A stretch of DNA of 57,865 bases from Aquimarina agarilytica ZC1 (GTDB lineage: Bacteria > Bacteroidota > Bacteroidia > Flavobacteriales > Flavobacteriaceae): positions 6,767 to 64,631 of the forward strand of contig NZ_JH621265.1 in the NCBI RefSeq assembly GCF_000255455.1, given 5' to 3'. Within the stretch, counting starts at the first letter, position 1. The number at the start of each line of letters is the position of its first letter. The notes below the pieces were generated by a model that did not search any database, was not told where the DNA came from, and saw nothing but the letters and a program-made list of their open reading frames with translations. The translations under genes were made by a program, and so were the position numbers. This document shows positions 7,779 through 15,377 of this stretch, one piece after another.

Positions 7779-9032
7779 CTAGATATCAAAAGTTATTTTT
7801 ACTTTATCTACATAATCAAGTTTTTCCCAAGTAAATAATTCAACATCAGTAGTAACTGTGTTACCGTCAGGTTGCGAAAAAGTTTTGGTAACTACTTCGT
7901 TTTTACGTCCCATATGTCCATAAGCAGCTGTTTCACTATAAATTGGATTTCGCAATTTAAGACGACTTTCAATAGCAGCTGGACGCATATCAAATATTTT
8001 GGAAACTAGTTTAGCAATTTCTCCGTCAGTTAAATTTACTTTTGCTGTACCATAGGTATCAACAAATATACCCATAGGCTCTACAACTCCAATAGCGTAT
8101 GAAACTTGTACTAAAACTTCATCAGCAACCCCTGCTGCAACTAAATTTTTAGCAATATGGCGCGTTGCATATGCAGCAGAACGATCTACCTTACTAGGAT
8201 CTTTTCCTGAAAATGCCCCACCACCATGAGCTCCTTTTCCACCGTAAGTATCAACAATAATTTTACGACCAGTTAAACCAGCATCTCCGTGGGGACCTCC
8301 AATAACAAATTTCCCTGTTGGATTAATATGATACTTAATATCGCTATTAAACAACGCTGCTAAATTAGCAGGAAGTGTAGCTTGAACTCTAGGAATAAGA
8401 ATTTCAACAATATCTTTTCTAATTTTAGCTAACATTGCATCATCTTCATCAAAATCATCATGTTGAGTGGATACAACAATAGCCTCAATACGTTGTGGTA
8501 TATTGTCATCACTATATTCAATAGTAACTTGTGCCTTAGCATCAGGTCTTAAGTAAGGAATAGCATCAGCTTCTCTACGTAAATTCCCTAGCTCAATAAG
8601 TAGTTTATGGGAAAGATCAAGTGCTAAGGGCATAAAGTTTTCTGTTTCACGCGTAGCGTAACCAAACATCATACCTTGATCACCAGCGCCTTGTTCTTCT
8701 TTGGTTGCACGATCAACTCCTCTATTAATATCTTCACTTTGTTCATGAATAGCAGAAAGTACTCCACAAGAGTTACCGTCAAACATATATTCACCCTTGG
8801 TATAGCCAATTTTATTAATAGTTTCACGAGCTATTTTTTGAACATCTAAATAGGTGCTCGATTTTACTTCACCAGCTAAAACCACTTGACCTGTAGTAAC
8901 TAAAGTTTCACAAGCAACTTTTGATTCGGGATCAAAAGCCAAAAAATTATCAATTAAAGCATCACTAATTTGATCAGCAATCTTGTCTGGGTGTCCTTCC
9001 GATACACTTTCAGAGGTAAATAAATATGACAT
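7779..9032 (-). CDS. metK: S-adenosylmethionine synthase
   Basis: 417-residue cytosolic enzyme that joins methionine and ATP to make SAM. Family motifs: [18 protein letters not shown] at residues about 8-25 (ATP/Mg site), [12 protein letters not shown] in the central domain, and the phosphate-loop region [19 protein letters not shown]. Length is normal for Bacteroidota MetK (slightly longer than the roughly 385-residue E. coli enzyme). The leader carries a SAM-II-like riboswitch at 9179-9241, so expression should fall when SAM is high. The first ATG follows directly after two small hairpins at 9050-9088. Confidence 0.97.
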   Translation of the reverse strand: MSYLFTSESVSEGHPDKIADQISDALIDNFLAFDPESKVACETLVTTGQVVLAGEVKSSTYLDVQKIARETINKIGYTKGEYMFDGNSCGVLSAIHEQSEDINRGVDRATKEEQGAGDQGMMFGYATRETENFMPLALDLSHKLLIELGNLRREADAIPYLRPDAKAQVTIEYSDDNIPQRIEAIVVSTQHDDFDEDDAMLAKIRKDIVEILIPRVQATLPANLAALFNSDIKYHINPTGKFVIGGPHGDAGLTGRKIIVDTYGGKGAHGGGAFSGKDPSKVDRSAAYATRHIAKNLVAAGVADEVLVQVSYAIGVVEPMGIFVDTYGTAKVNLTDGEIAKLVSKIFDMRPAAIESRLKLRNPIYSETAAYGHMGRKNEVVTKTFSQPDGNTVTTDVELFTWEKLDYVDKVKITFDI

Positions 9033-9049
9033 CTAATTTTACTGTTTTA

Positions 9050-9088
9050 TCCACATTGTGGAGTTATATTTTTCAGGAATTCCCGAAA
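9050..9088 (-). promoter_or_regulatory. Two hairpins just upstream of metK
   Basis: Two inverted repeats between the riboswitch and the metK ATG: TCCACA-T-TGTGGA (9050-9062) and the near palindrome TTTCAGGAATTCCCGAAA (9071-9088). Neither has a U tract. They could form part of a translational expression platform. Confidence 0.35.
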
Positions 9089-9178
9089 TATAAAATTTAG
9101 CTAAAAAATGACTCGTAGATTTTCTTCGAGACAATGATTTAAAAAGTAGATAAGACGAAATATACAAAAGAAGTTTAC

Positions 9179-9241
9179 ACTGGCTTTAGCATATTTTTAG
9201 TGATAATCACCAAGGGTTGCAATCAGTCAAATCTATCCCTT
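9179..9241 (-). ncRNA. SAM-II-type riboswitch (metK leader)
   Basis: Read on the minus strand, this has the SAM-II pattern. P1 is AAGGG (9241-9237) with CCCTT (9216-9212). Loop 1 contains GATTTGACTGATTGCA; then come GTGAT and the conserved GCTAAA (9190-9185). The loop segment ACTG (9227-9224) can pair with the 3' CAGT (9182-9179) to form the pseudoknot. The conserved ATTT, TTGCA, GTGAT and GCTAAA blocks all match the class as I remember it. A TAnnTTTG promoter box lies just upstream. The class is known from methionine/SAM genes of alphaproteobacteria and Bacteroidota. Unusually, the aptamer ends about 147 bases before the metK ATG. Confidence 0.78.
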
Positions 9242-9252
9242 AAATTAAAGTG

Positions 9253-9260
9253 CAAATTTA
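9253..9260 (-). promoter_or_regulatory. -7 box for metK
   Basis: TAAATTTG on the minus strand, an exact TAnnTTTG match ending 12 bases before P1 of the riboswitch. The transcript would therefore start just ahead of the aptamer. No clear -33 box. The rest of the gap up to 9541 is AT-rich with nothing else I can identify. Confidence 0.55.
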
Positions 9261-9541
9261 AAAGATAAACTTTAAACTAGCACTTCTTTTTATGTTTTTT
9301 TAGACTTTTAAATATTACTTAATAACTTGTATAACCTCCCGATAAGTGATCAATACTTCAATAAATATCTTTTGTGTTACTAGTTTTTTATTTCAGATCA
9401 GTTAGTCTAATTGTTAGCTATAATGTTATCGCAAATAATTAAGTGTTTTTTATTGTTTTCTTGTATATAAATTAGCTACTTGCAGTAGTATTAAACTTAT
9501 TTTTAAACGAGTTTAGTACTGTAAATTTTGTATATTATACT

Positions 9542-10849
9542 ATGGCATTAACACTAAATATACCCGATACTACCAAACCAAGAGTAGTTATAATAGGAGG
9601 AGGCTTTGGCGGGGTTTCCATAGCAAAAGAGTTGGTGACTCGTAAAGATTTTCAGATTGTTTTATTGGATAGACAAAATTATCATACGTTCCAACCTTTA
9701 TTATATCAGGTGTCTACATCTTCGTTAGAGCCAGAATCTATTGCCTATCCTTTACGTAAGATTGTAAAAAAAGGGAAAAACACTTTTTTTCGAATGGCCG
9801 AAGTTTCTCATGTGGATACCTCAAAAAAAGAAGTGGCTACAAATATAGGATCTATAAATTATGACTATTTAGTTATTGCAACTGGAGCACGAACCAATTT
9901 TTTTGGAAACAAAACTATTGAGCGTAATGCAATGCGTATGAAAAGTGTACCACAAGCGCTCAAATTACGAAGTTTAATGCTCGAAAATTTGGAGCAGGCG
10001 GTTATAACTCCTGATCCTGAATTAAGAAAAGAATTACTAAATTTTGTTATTGTTGGAGCAGGGCCTACTGGTGTTGAGCTTGCAGGGGGACTCGCGGAAT
10101 TAAAGGCAAATGTGTTGCCAAGGGATTATCCAGATATGGATTTTTCTGAAATGGAAATTCATGTAATTGAAAGTGCCAATAGAATTTTACCCCCAATGAG
10201 TCCTGCAGCAAGTAAAAATGCTGAAAAGTTTTTACGAAAATTAGGGGTGCACTTACATTTAAATACTTTTGTGACTAATTATGAAAATCATTTAGTAGAA
10301 ACCAATACGGATTTAAAACTTAGGACAGCTACTTTTGTATGGTCAGCAGGTGTTACAGGAGCTCCGATTGAAGGTATTAATGGTGAAGCATTAATTGAAA
10401 GAGCGAATCGTTATAAGGTAAATGAATTTAATCAGGTTGAAGGTTTCAAGGAGGTGTTTGCTATTGGAGATATTGCTTTAATGCAAACTGATGGCTATGA
10501 ACGTGGTCATCCAATGGTGGCACAACCTGCTATTCAGCAAGGTAAGCATTTGGCTAAAAATTTATTGGCTTTGCATAATGGAAAGCCTTTACAAGTATTT
10601 AAGTATTTTGATAAAGGCTCTATGGCAACTATTGGGCGTAATAAAGCCGTAGTCGATATTAATAAGTTACGTTTTGGAGGTTTTTTTGCTTGGTTTATCT
10701 GGATGTTTATACATCTTATCTTTTTAGTTGGATTTCGTAATAAAGTAGTTACGTTATTTAACTGGGTATATAACTATATTAATTTTGACAAGGCATCTCG
10801 ATTAATCATTACTCCCTTTAAAGCAAAGGAAGATACTAATGTGGTGTAG
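9542..10849 (+). CDS. ndh: Type II NADH:quinone oxidoreductase (NDH-2)
   Basis: Single-subunit, non-proton-pumping NADH dehydrogenase of 435 residues that feeds electrons from NADH to menaquinone at the inner face of the membrane. FAD site VVIIGGGFGGVSIAKEL (residues 15-31); family segments NYHTFQPLLYQVSTSSLEPE and ATGARTNFFG; NADH site FVIVGAGPTGVELAGGLAEL near 163; second FAD contact FAIGDIALM. The C-terminal stretch FFAWFIWMFIHLIFLVGF (about 378-395) is a hydrophobic membrane-binding segment as in other NDH-2. It diverges from metK. The first ATG matches the family start. Confidence 0.9.
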   Translation: MALTLNIPDTTKPRVVIIGGGFGGVSIAKELVTRKDFQIVLLDRQNYHTFQPLLYQVSTSSLEPESIAYPLRKIVKKGKNTFFRMAEVSHVDTSKKEVATNIGSINYDYLVIATGARTNFFGNKTIERNAMRMKSVPQALKLRSLMLENLEQAVITPDPELRKELLNFVIVGAGPTGVELAGGLAELKANVLPRDYPDMDFSEMEIHVIESANRILPPMSPAASKNAEKFLRKLGVHLHLNTFVTNYENHLVETNTDLKLRTATFVWSAGVTGAPIEGINGEALIERANRYKVNEFNQVEGFKEVFAIGDIALMQTDGYERGHPMVAQPAIQQGKHLAKNLLALHNGKPLQVFKYFDKGSMATIGRNKAVVDINKLRFGGFFAWFIWMFIHLIFLVGFRNKVVTLFNWVYNYINFDKASRLIITPFKAKEDTNVV

Positions 10850-10867
10850 TTATTTTTGATTTTTTTA

Positions 10868-11476
10868 TCAATCACAAACCAGTTTTTTGAATTTTTTATC
10901 ATAATGTGTGTTGTGCTTTTCATTTAAGCTAATATATTTATGGTGGCTGAATCGTTCAATGTTATAGGTTTTTGAACACACCCATGAGGTAACGGACTCA
11001 TTTATTGCAAAACGACCTAAACAGCCAGAATTATTTAAAGGTTGTTTCCAGTTATTTCCATGAATGACTTCAATATTATATAAGCCTTCTTTTAAATTTT
11101 TAAGGGTAAAGGACTCGTTATATTTTACAAAACACTTTCTGCCGATAGAGTGAGAGTTTTGACCATTTATAATTAAAAGTTCTACCCAAATATCAGTTTT
11201 CGTTATGTCGTTATTAATGATAGTAAAACTGTTTTTATTTTTTTTATGATAGGTATCATGCCCTTTACAATAGTTATCATCTCCAGTGTTGTAATCGATA
11301 TACATCCAAGTATTGGCATATTTTCTGTTAATTTTTGAAATAAAGGAACTATCAACTTTGGTTTTAGTATAAAAATCAGATGCAGTTATAGGATGATTTT
11401 CTTGAACATATAAATTTTGTGCCGTACTAATTAATCTTGTAAATACTATGAGAATTAAGGTTAAGAAAAATTTCAT
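10868..11476 (-). CDS. Secreted protein of unknown function with five cysteines
   Basis: 202 residues with a signal peptide (MKFFLTLILIVFTRLISTAQ), so exported. The mature part has Cys residues in NYCKGHD, RKCFVKY, GCLGRFA, WVCSKTY and the C-terminal LVCD, and a stretch (LKNLKEGLYNIEVIHGN) resembling the edge strand of an Ig-like or carboxypeptidase-regulatory fold. I do not recognise the family. It is the second gene of a two-gene unit, starting 6 bases after a thioredoxin-fold gene, so it may be a redox or folding partner of that protein. It is convergent with ndh. Confidence 0.7.
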   Translation of the reverse strand: MKFFLTLILIVFTRLISTAQNLYVQENHPITASDFYTKTKVDSSFISKINRKYANTWMYIDYNTGDDNYCKGHDTYHKKNKNSFTIINNDITKTDIWVELLIINGQNSHSIGRKCFVKYNESFTLKNLKEGLYNIEVIHGNNWKQPLNNSGCLGRFAINESVTSWVCSKTYNIERFSHHKYISLNEKHNTHYDKKFKKLVCD

Positions 11477-11482
11477 TTAGAG

Positions 11483-12169
11483 TTATATTTTATTAGTTTC
11501 TATGTCGATAAGTTCAATTAATGAATGCGCTATATTTTTTAAATCTTTAGATTGAAATAAGTAATTTCCATTTTTATCAATTAAAATGAACTTAGGAAAA
11601 GCAACAGGGTATTTTTTAAAGTGTTGAGCGCCATTACTAATTATTTCAAAATTGTGAGGGTATTCATTTAAGTATTTATTTAATGAATTGAGAGCTCCAA
11701 AGTCAATAGATAATAGTACTATATCAGAATTTTCTTGATATTTTTCGTACAAAGAGTCGATTACTGATATACTTTTTATGGATTGTTTAAATTGGGTGTT
11801 CCAAAAATGTAATAAAACTACTTTGCCTTTCAATTTTTCTAAAGCATAGGTGTTTCCCTTTAATGATTTAGTTATAAAATTAGGCGCTATAGTATCTTGG
11901 GTTTTATCTGTTTTTACGAAAACTTTTTTTTCAAGTAAAATGTCTGCTTCAGTTTTTTCTAACAGCTGAATGTATTTCAGTACTTTATCATTAGTGATAT
12001 GAGTTTTAAATGTATACTTATTGGTATCCATTAATCGATCAAATTCATGCAGATCAATGGTGTTTCCATTAATATCCTTTAACGGAGTATAATGGTCAAG
12101 CACAATACCTTGAGCATTTATGTTAAAAAGATTCGAAATGAGTAGCATTAGGATAAGTGTTTTTATCAT
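11483..12169 (-). CDS. TlpA/AhpC-like thioredoxin-fold protein lacking all cysteines
   Basis: 228 residues with a signal peptide (MIKTLILMLLISNLFNINAQ) and a C-terminal thioredoxin fold like TlpA: APNFITKSLKGNTYALEKLKGKV, then VVLLHFWNTQFKQS, later VAFPKFILIDKNGNYLF with the cis-Pro position kept. Where TlpA proteins have W-C-x-x-C, this one has Q-F-K-Q-S, and no cysteine occurs anywhere in the protein. It cannot be a dithiol oxidoreductase and is more likely a binding or chaperone version of the fold. It is followed after 6 bases by the cysteine-containing secreted protein at 10868-11476. Confidence 0.8.
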   Translation of the reverse strand: MIKTLILMLLISNLFNINAQGIVLDHYTPLKDINGNTIDLHEFDRLMDTNKYTFKTHITNDKVLKYIQLLEKTEADILLEKKVFVKTDKTQDTIAPNFITKSLKGNTYALEKLKGKVVLLHFWNTQFKQSIKSISVIDSLYEKYQENSDIVLLSIDFGALNSLNKYLNEYPHNFEIISNGAQHFKKYPVAFPKFILIDKNGNYLFQSKDLKNIAHSLIELIDIETNKI

Positions 12170-12383
12170 AAAAGAGTTTTGTATTTAGAGTATTTTGAGG
12201 TTAGTTAATTTCTTTTTTGTAAAGCAGTAACTATTAGTTGAATGTAACTAAGTTTTTGGTTTTAACGAATAGCTTAGTTGATAATTTTTTCTTAAATAAA
12301 TTAAAAGAAGTTAAGGCTAAGTTTGTTATCATTTATTTAAATAAACTAGAAATAAAAAAATTTCTACAACTCAAATTAATACG

Positions 12384-12391
12384 TATCTTTG
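12384..12391 (+). promoter_or_regulatory. -7 box for metX-osmC-metZ
   Basis: TATCTTTG, an exact TAnnTTTG match, with TTTC 19 bases upstream (12361-12364). Its position about 27 bases before P1 of the SAM-I riboswitch fits a leader that starts just ahead of the aptamer. Confidence 0.55.
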
Positions 12392-12417
12392 CAGCTAAGT
12401 TTCATTTACATGATGCA

Positions 12418-12522
12418 TGTTATCAAGAAAGGTTGAGGGATTAGACCCTGTGAAACCTTAGCAACCCTTTGAGTAATTAAAGAAGGTGCTAAATTCTACC
12501 TAAATTATTTGGATAGATAACA
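12418..12522 (+). ncRNA. SAM-I (S-box) riboswitch
   Basis: Classic S-box sequence. P1 is TGTTATC (12418-12424) pairing perfectly with GATAACA (12516-12522). Inside are the conserved ATCAAGAAAGGTTGAGGGA, then ACCCTGTGAAACCTTAGC, AACC, and the P4-region AAGGTGCTAAATTCTACC. This RNA binds SAM. It controls the metX-osmC-metZ operon, so methionine synthesis should drop when SAM is plentiful. It is followed not by a terminator with a U tract but by a short hairpin next to the start codon. Confidence 0.93.
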
Positions 12523-12524
12523 AC

Positions 12525-12543
12525 AGATTATTTTTTATAATCT
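12525..12543 (+). promoter_or_regulatory. Hairpin between SAM-I aptamer and metX start
   Basis: Perfect 7-bp stem AGATTAT / ATAATCT with a TTTTT loop, ending 4 bases before the TTG start of metX. With no U run after it, it looks like a translational platform rather than a terminator. Confidence 0.5.
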
Positions 12544-12547
12544 CACC

Positions 12548-13570
12548 TTGCTTGAACATCATCTTATTAGTAAAAATAAGCAAGGATTGAACTCAGAACT
12601 TACTTACATACCCATTGAAAATTATATCACCTATGCAGGTGAAACAGTTAATGTCGATTTATCATATCAACTGTTTGGACCCAAATTAGGAACAGCTCCA
12701 ATAGTATTGGTTACGCATGCATTAACGGGAAACTCGCAAGTAAGTGGTGCCCGTGGTTGGTGGAATAGTTTGGTAGGGGCAGAAAAAGTGGTAGACACTA
12801 ATAAATACACTGTAGTAGCATTTAATATACCAGGAAATGGATATGATGGGAAACCAGAAAATTTATATGATAACTATAAAATTTTTACAGCCAAGGATAT
12901 TGCTCGTTTGTTTTCGCTTGCGCTAGAAGAATTAAACATAACACGTTTATTTGCTAATGTAGGAGGCTCACTAGGGGGAGGAATTGCTTGGGAGCTTTCG
13001 GTGTTAAAACCAAACTTAGCTAAAAATTTAGTAGTAGTAGCAACGGATTGGAAAGCTACTGATTGGGTAATTGCGAATACTAAAATACAAGATGCTATTT
13101 TATTAAACTCATGTAATCCATTGCAAGATGCTCGTATGCATGCCATGTTAATGTATCGAACACCGGAATCATTTACTATGAAATTCAATAGAACCAAAAA
13201 CGAAAGTTTGGGAATGTTTAATATTGAAAGCTGGTTACAATATCATGGTAAAAAATTAGAAGAACGTTTTCAATTAAGTGCTTACAAACAATTAAATTAT
13301 ATACTAAGTACCATTGATGTTTCATCTGGATATAATAACTTTAAGGAAGCCGTGTATGCCATAACTGCCGATATCCATGTAGTAACTGTGGATAGTGATG
13401 CGTTATTTACATTAAAAGAGGATAAAGTTACTGTAAGCCAATTACGCGAAATTAGACAACGAACTGGTCAAAAAGTGACCCATCAAGTAATTCGATCCAT
13501 CCATGGGCATGATGCCTTTTTAATAGAATATGATCAATTAGATGGTTTTTTAGAACCGATATTTAAGTAA
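12548..13570 (+). CDS. metX: Homoserine O-acyltransferase MetX (TTG start)
   Basis: Alpha/beta-hydrolase of 340 residues that acylates homoserine, the first committed step of methionine synthesis. It has the oxyanion-side motif VTHALTGNS, nucleophile Ser141 in GGSLGGG, Asp284 in DSDALFT and His321 in HGHDAFL, a complete MetX triad. Acetyl versus succinyl donor cannot be decided from sequence by eye. No in-frame ATG exists before the conserved region; the TTG at 12548 is the only well-placed start and lies 26 bases after the riboswitch. Shorter than the 370-400-residue proteobacterial MetX, as in several flavobacteria. First gene of metX-osmC-metZ. Confidence 0.88.
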   Translation: MLEHHLISKNKQGLNSELTYIPIENYITYAGETVNVDLSYQLFGPKLGTAPIVLVTHALTGNSQVSGARGWWNSLVGAEKVVDTNKYTVVAFNIPGNGYDGKPENLYDNYKIFTAKDIARLFSLALEELNITRLFANVGGSLGGGIAWELSVLKPNLAKNLVVVATDWKATDWVIANTKIQDAILLNSCNPLQDARMHAMLMYRTPESFTMKFNRTKNESLGMFNIESWLQYHGKKLEERFQLSAYKQLNYILSTIDVSSGYNNFKEAVYAITADIHVVTVDSDALFTLKEDKVTVSQLREIRQRTGQKVTHQVIRSIHGHDAFLIEYDQLDGFLEPIFK

Positions 13571-13642
13571 AAACTATAGATAGAAGATTTTTAGAATAAA
13601 TAAAGCTGATAACAGATAACTGAAAAGCCTAAAGCCAAATTT

Positions 13643-14086
13643 ATGAAAGTAACATTAAACAGAGTAAACGAAAAATTCCATTTTCAAGTTAAAAATGATC
13701 GTGGATATGTAGTTGATTTAGATAAACGAAAAGTACAAGGGGGAGATGATTTAGGAGCAAGCCCTATGGAATTGTTACTAATGGGGGTAGCTGGTTGTAG
13801 TGGCATTGATTTGATAGGCATTTTACAAAAACAACGACAAGAAATTACAAGCTATCAAATGGAAGTAGCAGGTGAGCGGACTCCAATGGGAGAAGCTAAG
13901 CCGTTTACAGAGATACATGCAACCATTTTTATAGAAGGTAAAGTATCGCCAAAAAAAGCCTTAAAAGCAGCAGAATTATCATTTGAAAAATATTGTTCGG
14001 TTTCTAAAACATTAGAACCAACAGCTACGGTAACTTATAGTGTAGTAGTTAACGGCGAAAAAGTTGAAAAAAATGGAGAAGCATAA
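13643..14086 (+). CDS. OsmC/Ohr family protein
   Basis: 147-residue OsmC-family protein, a fold that reduces organic or other peroxides through a Cys pair. Both expected cysteines are visible: GVAGCSGIDLIG (near 54) and EKYCSVSKTL (near 117), in the family arrangement SPMELLLMGVAGC. It sits between metX and metZ, 72 bases after metX, and its last 14 bases overlap the start of metZ, so it is translated with them under the SAM-I riboswitch. It may protect or process a sulfur intermediate; that is inference. Confidence 0.87.
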   Translation: MKVTLNRVNEKFHFQVKNDRGYVVDLDKRKVQGGDDLGASPMELLLMGVAGCSGIDLIGILQKQRQEITSYQMEVAGERTPMGEAKPFTEIHATIFIEGKVSPKKALKAAELSFEKYCSVSKTLEPTATVTYSVVVNGEKVEKNGEA

Positions 14087-15248
14087 ACATTTTGAAACTA
14101 TAGCAGTACGAAGTCAGGTAGCGCGTACTGAAAATAAGGAACATTCAGTACCCTTGTATTTAACATCAGGTTTTGTTTTTGATGATGCCGAAGAGATGAG
14201 AGCCTCCTTTGCTGAAGAAAAACAACGAGATTTATATAGCAGGTATAGTAATCCAAATACTTCAGAATTTATTGATAAAATATGTCAAATGGAAGGAGCC
14301 GAAGCAGGTTTTGCTTTTGCTTCAGGAATGGCAGCGGTCTATTCTACATTTGCAGCTTTATTAAGTTCTGGGGACCATATAGTTTCTGCACGTTCGGTAT
14401 TTGGAGCAACCCATGGATTGTTTACTAAATACTTTCCTAAATGGAATATTGAAACAAGTTATTTTGGAGTAAATGAAGTAACTAAGGTTGAGAGCTTAAT
14501 TCAGCCTAATACGAAGTTCATTTATTGCGAAACACCAACTAATCCGGGAGTGGATGTGTTGGATATGGAATACTTGAGTAAAATAGCTAAAAAGCATAAT
14601 ATTCTTTTAATAGTCGATAATTGTTTTGCTACTCCTTACTTACAAAATCCCATAAAGTTTGGGGCCGATTTAGTGATTCACTCGGCCACAAAATTAATTG
14701 ATGGACAGGGACGAGTATTAGGTGGAGTTACTGTGGGGAATGCAGAGTTAATAAGAGAAATTTATTTGTTTTCTCGTCTAACAGGGCCTTCAATGTCTCC
14801 TTTTAATGCATGGGTGTTATCCAAAAGTTTGGAGACCTTAGCGGTGCGTGCCGATAGGCAATGTGATAATGCATTAAAATTAGCCGAATATTTAGAAAAA
14901 CATCCAAAAGTAAAGTGGGTAAAATACCCATTTTTAAAATCTCACCCTAATTATGACATTGCTATAAAGCAAATGAAATTAGGAGGTACCATTGTTGCCT
15001 TTGAAGTGGAAGGTGGTGTAGCTGGAGGGAAAACTTTTTTTGATAGTATAAAAATGTGCTCACTATCTGCAAATTTAGGAGATTCTCGAACTATTGTTAC
15101 GCATCCAGCTTCAACAACTCATGCTAAGTTGGCAGAAGAGGATAAGCTGGCTTGTGGTATTACCGCGGGGATGGTACGTTGTTCACTAGGTTTAGAACAT
15201 ATTGATGATATTATTAAGGATATTGAACAGGCATTGTCAACTGTTTGA
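14073..15248 (+). CDS. metZ: O-succinylhomoserine sulfhydrylase-type enzyme (MetZ)
   Basis: PLP enzyme of 391 residues from the Cys/Met metabolism family that makes homocysteine (directly with sulfide) from the acylated homoserine produced by MetX. The PLP lysine is Lys207 in HSATKLIDGQGRVLGG, the form typical of MetZ; SRYSNPNTSEF and FASGMAA are cofactor-binding segments. The ATG at 14073 is preferred over a TTG nine bases upstream; it overlaps the osmC stop by 14 bases (coupling). Last gene of the operon, closed by a strong terminator. Confidence 0.9.
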   Translation: MEKHKHFETIAVRSQVARTENKEHSVPLYLTSGFVFDDAEEMRASFAEEKQRDLYSRYSNPNTSEFIDKICQMEGAEAGFAFASGMAAVYSTFAALLSSGDHIVSARSVFGATHGLFTKYFPKWNIETSYFGVNEVTKVESLIQPNTKFIYCETPTNPGVDVLDMEYLSKIAKKHNILLIVDNCFATPYLQNPIKFGADLVIHSATKLIDGQGRVLGGVTVGNAELIREIYLFSRLTGPSMSPFNAWVLSKSLETLAVRADRQCDNALKLAEYLEKHPKVKWVKYPFLKSHPNYDIAIKQMKLGGTIVAFEVEGGVAGGKTFFDSIKMCSLSANLGDSRTIVTHPASTTHAKLAEEDKLACGITAGMVRCSLGLEHIDDIIKDIEQALSTV

Positions 15249-15272
15249 TTTTAAATAAGGTATACTTTAAGT

Positions 15273-15309
15273 AAAAAGCTCAAAAAATTTTTTTTTTGAG
15301 CTTTTTTTA
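15273..15309 (+). terminator. Terminator of metX-osmC-metZ
   Basis: Long stem AAAAGCTCAAAAAA / TTTTTTTTTTGAGCTTTT ending in a T run, 24 bases after the metZ stop. Confidence 0.85.
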
Positions 15310-15377
15310 TTTTCTAGGGTAGGGTAATTATTCATAAGCCTGTTACTAATACATATCAAATTAATAAAACACTAATT

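Noticed and set aside
12238..12444. 68-codon plus-strand frame before metX
   Set aside because: It runs into the SAM-I riboswitch and contains the promoter; its translation has no coding character.
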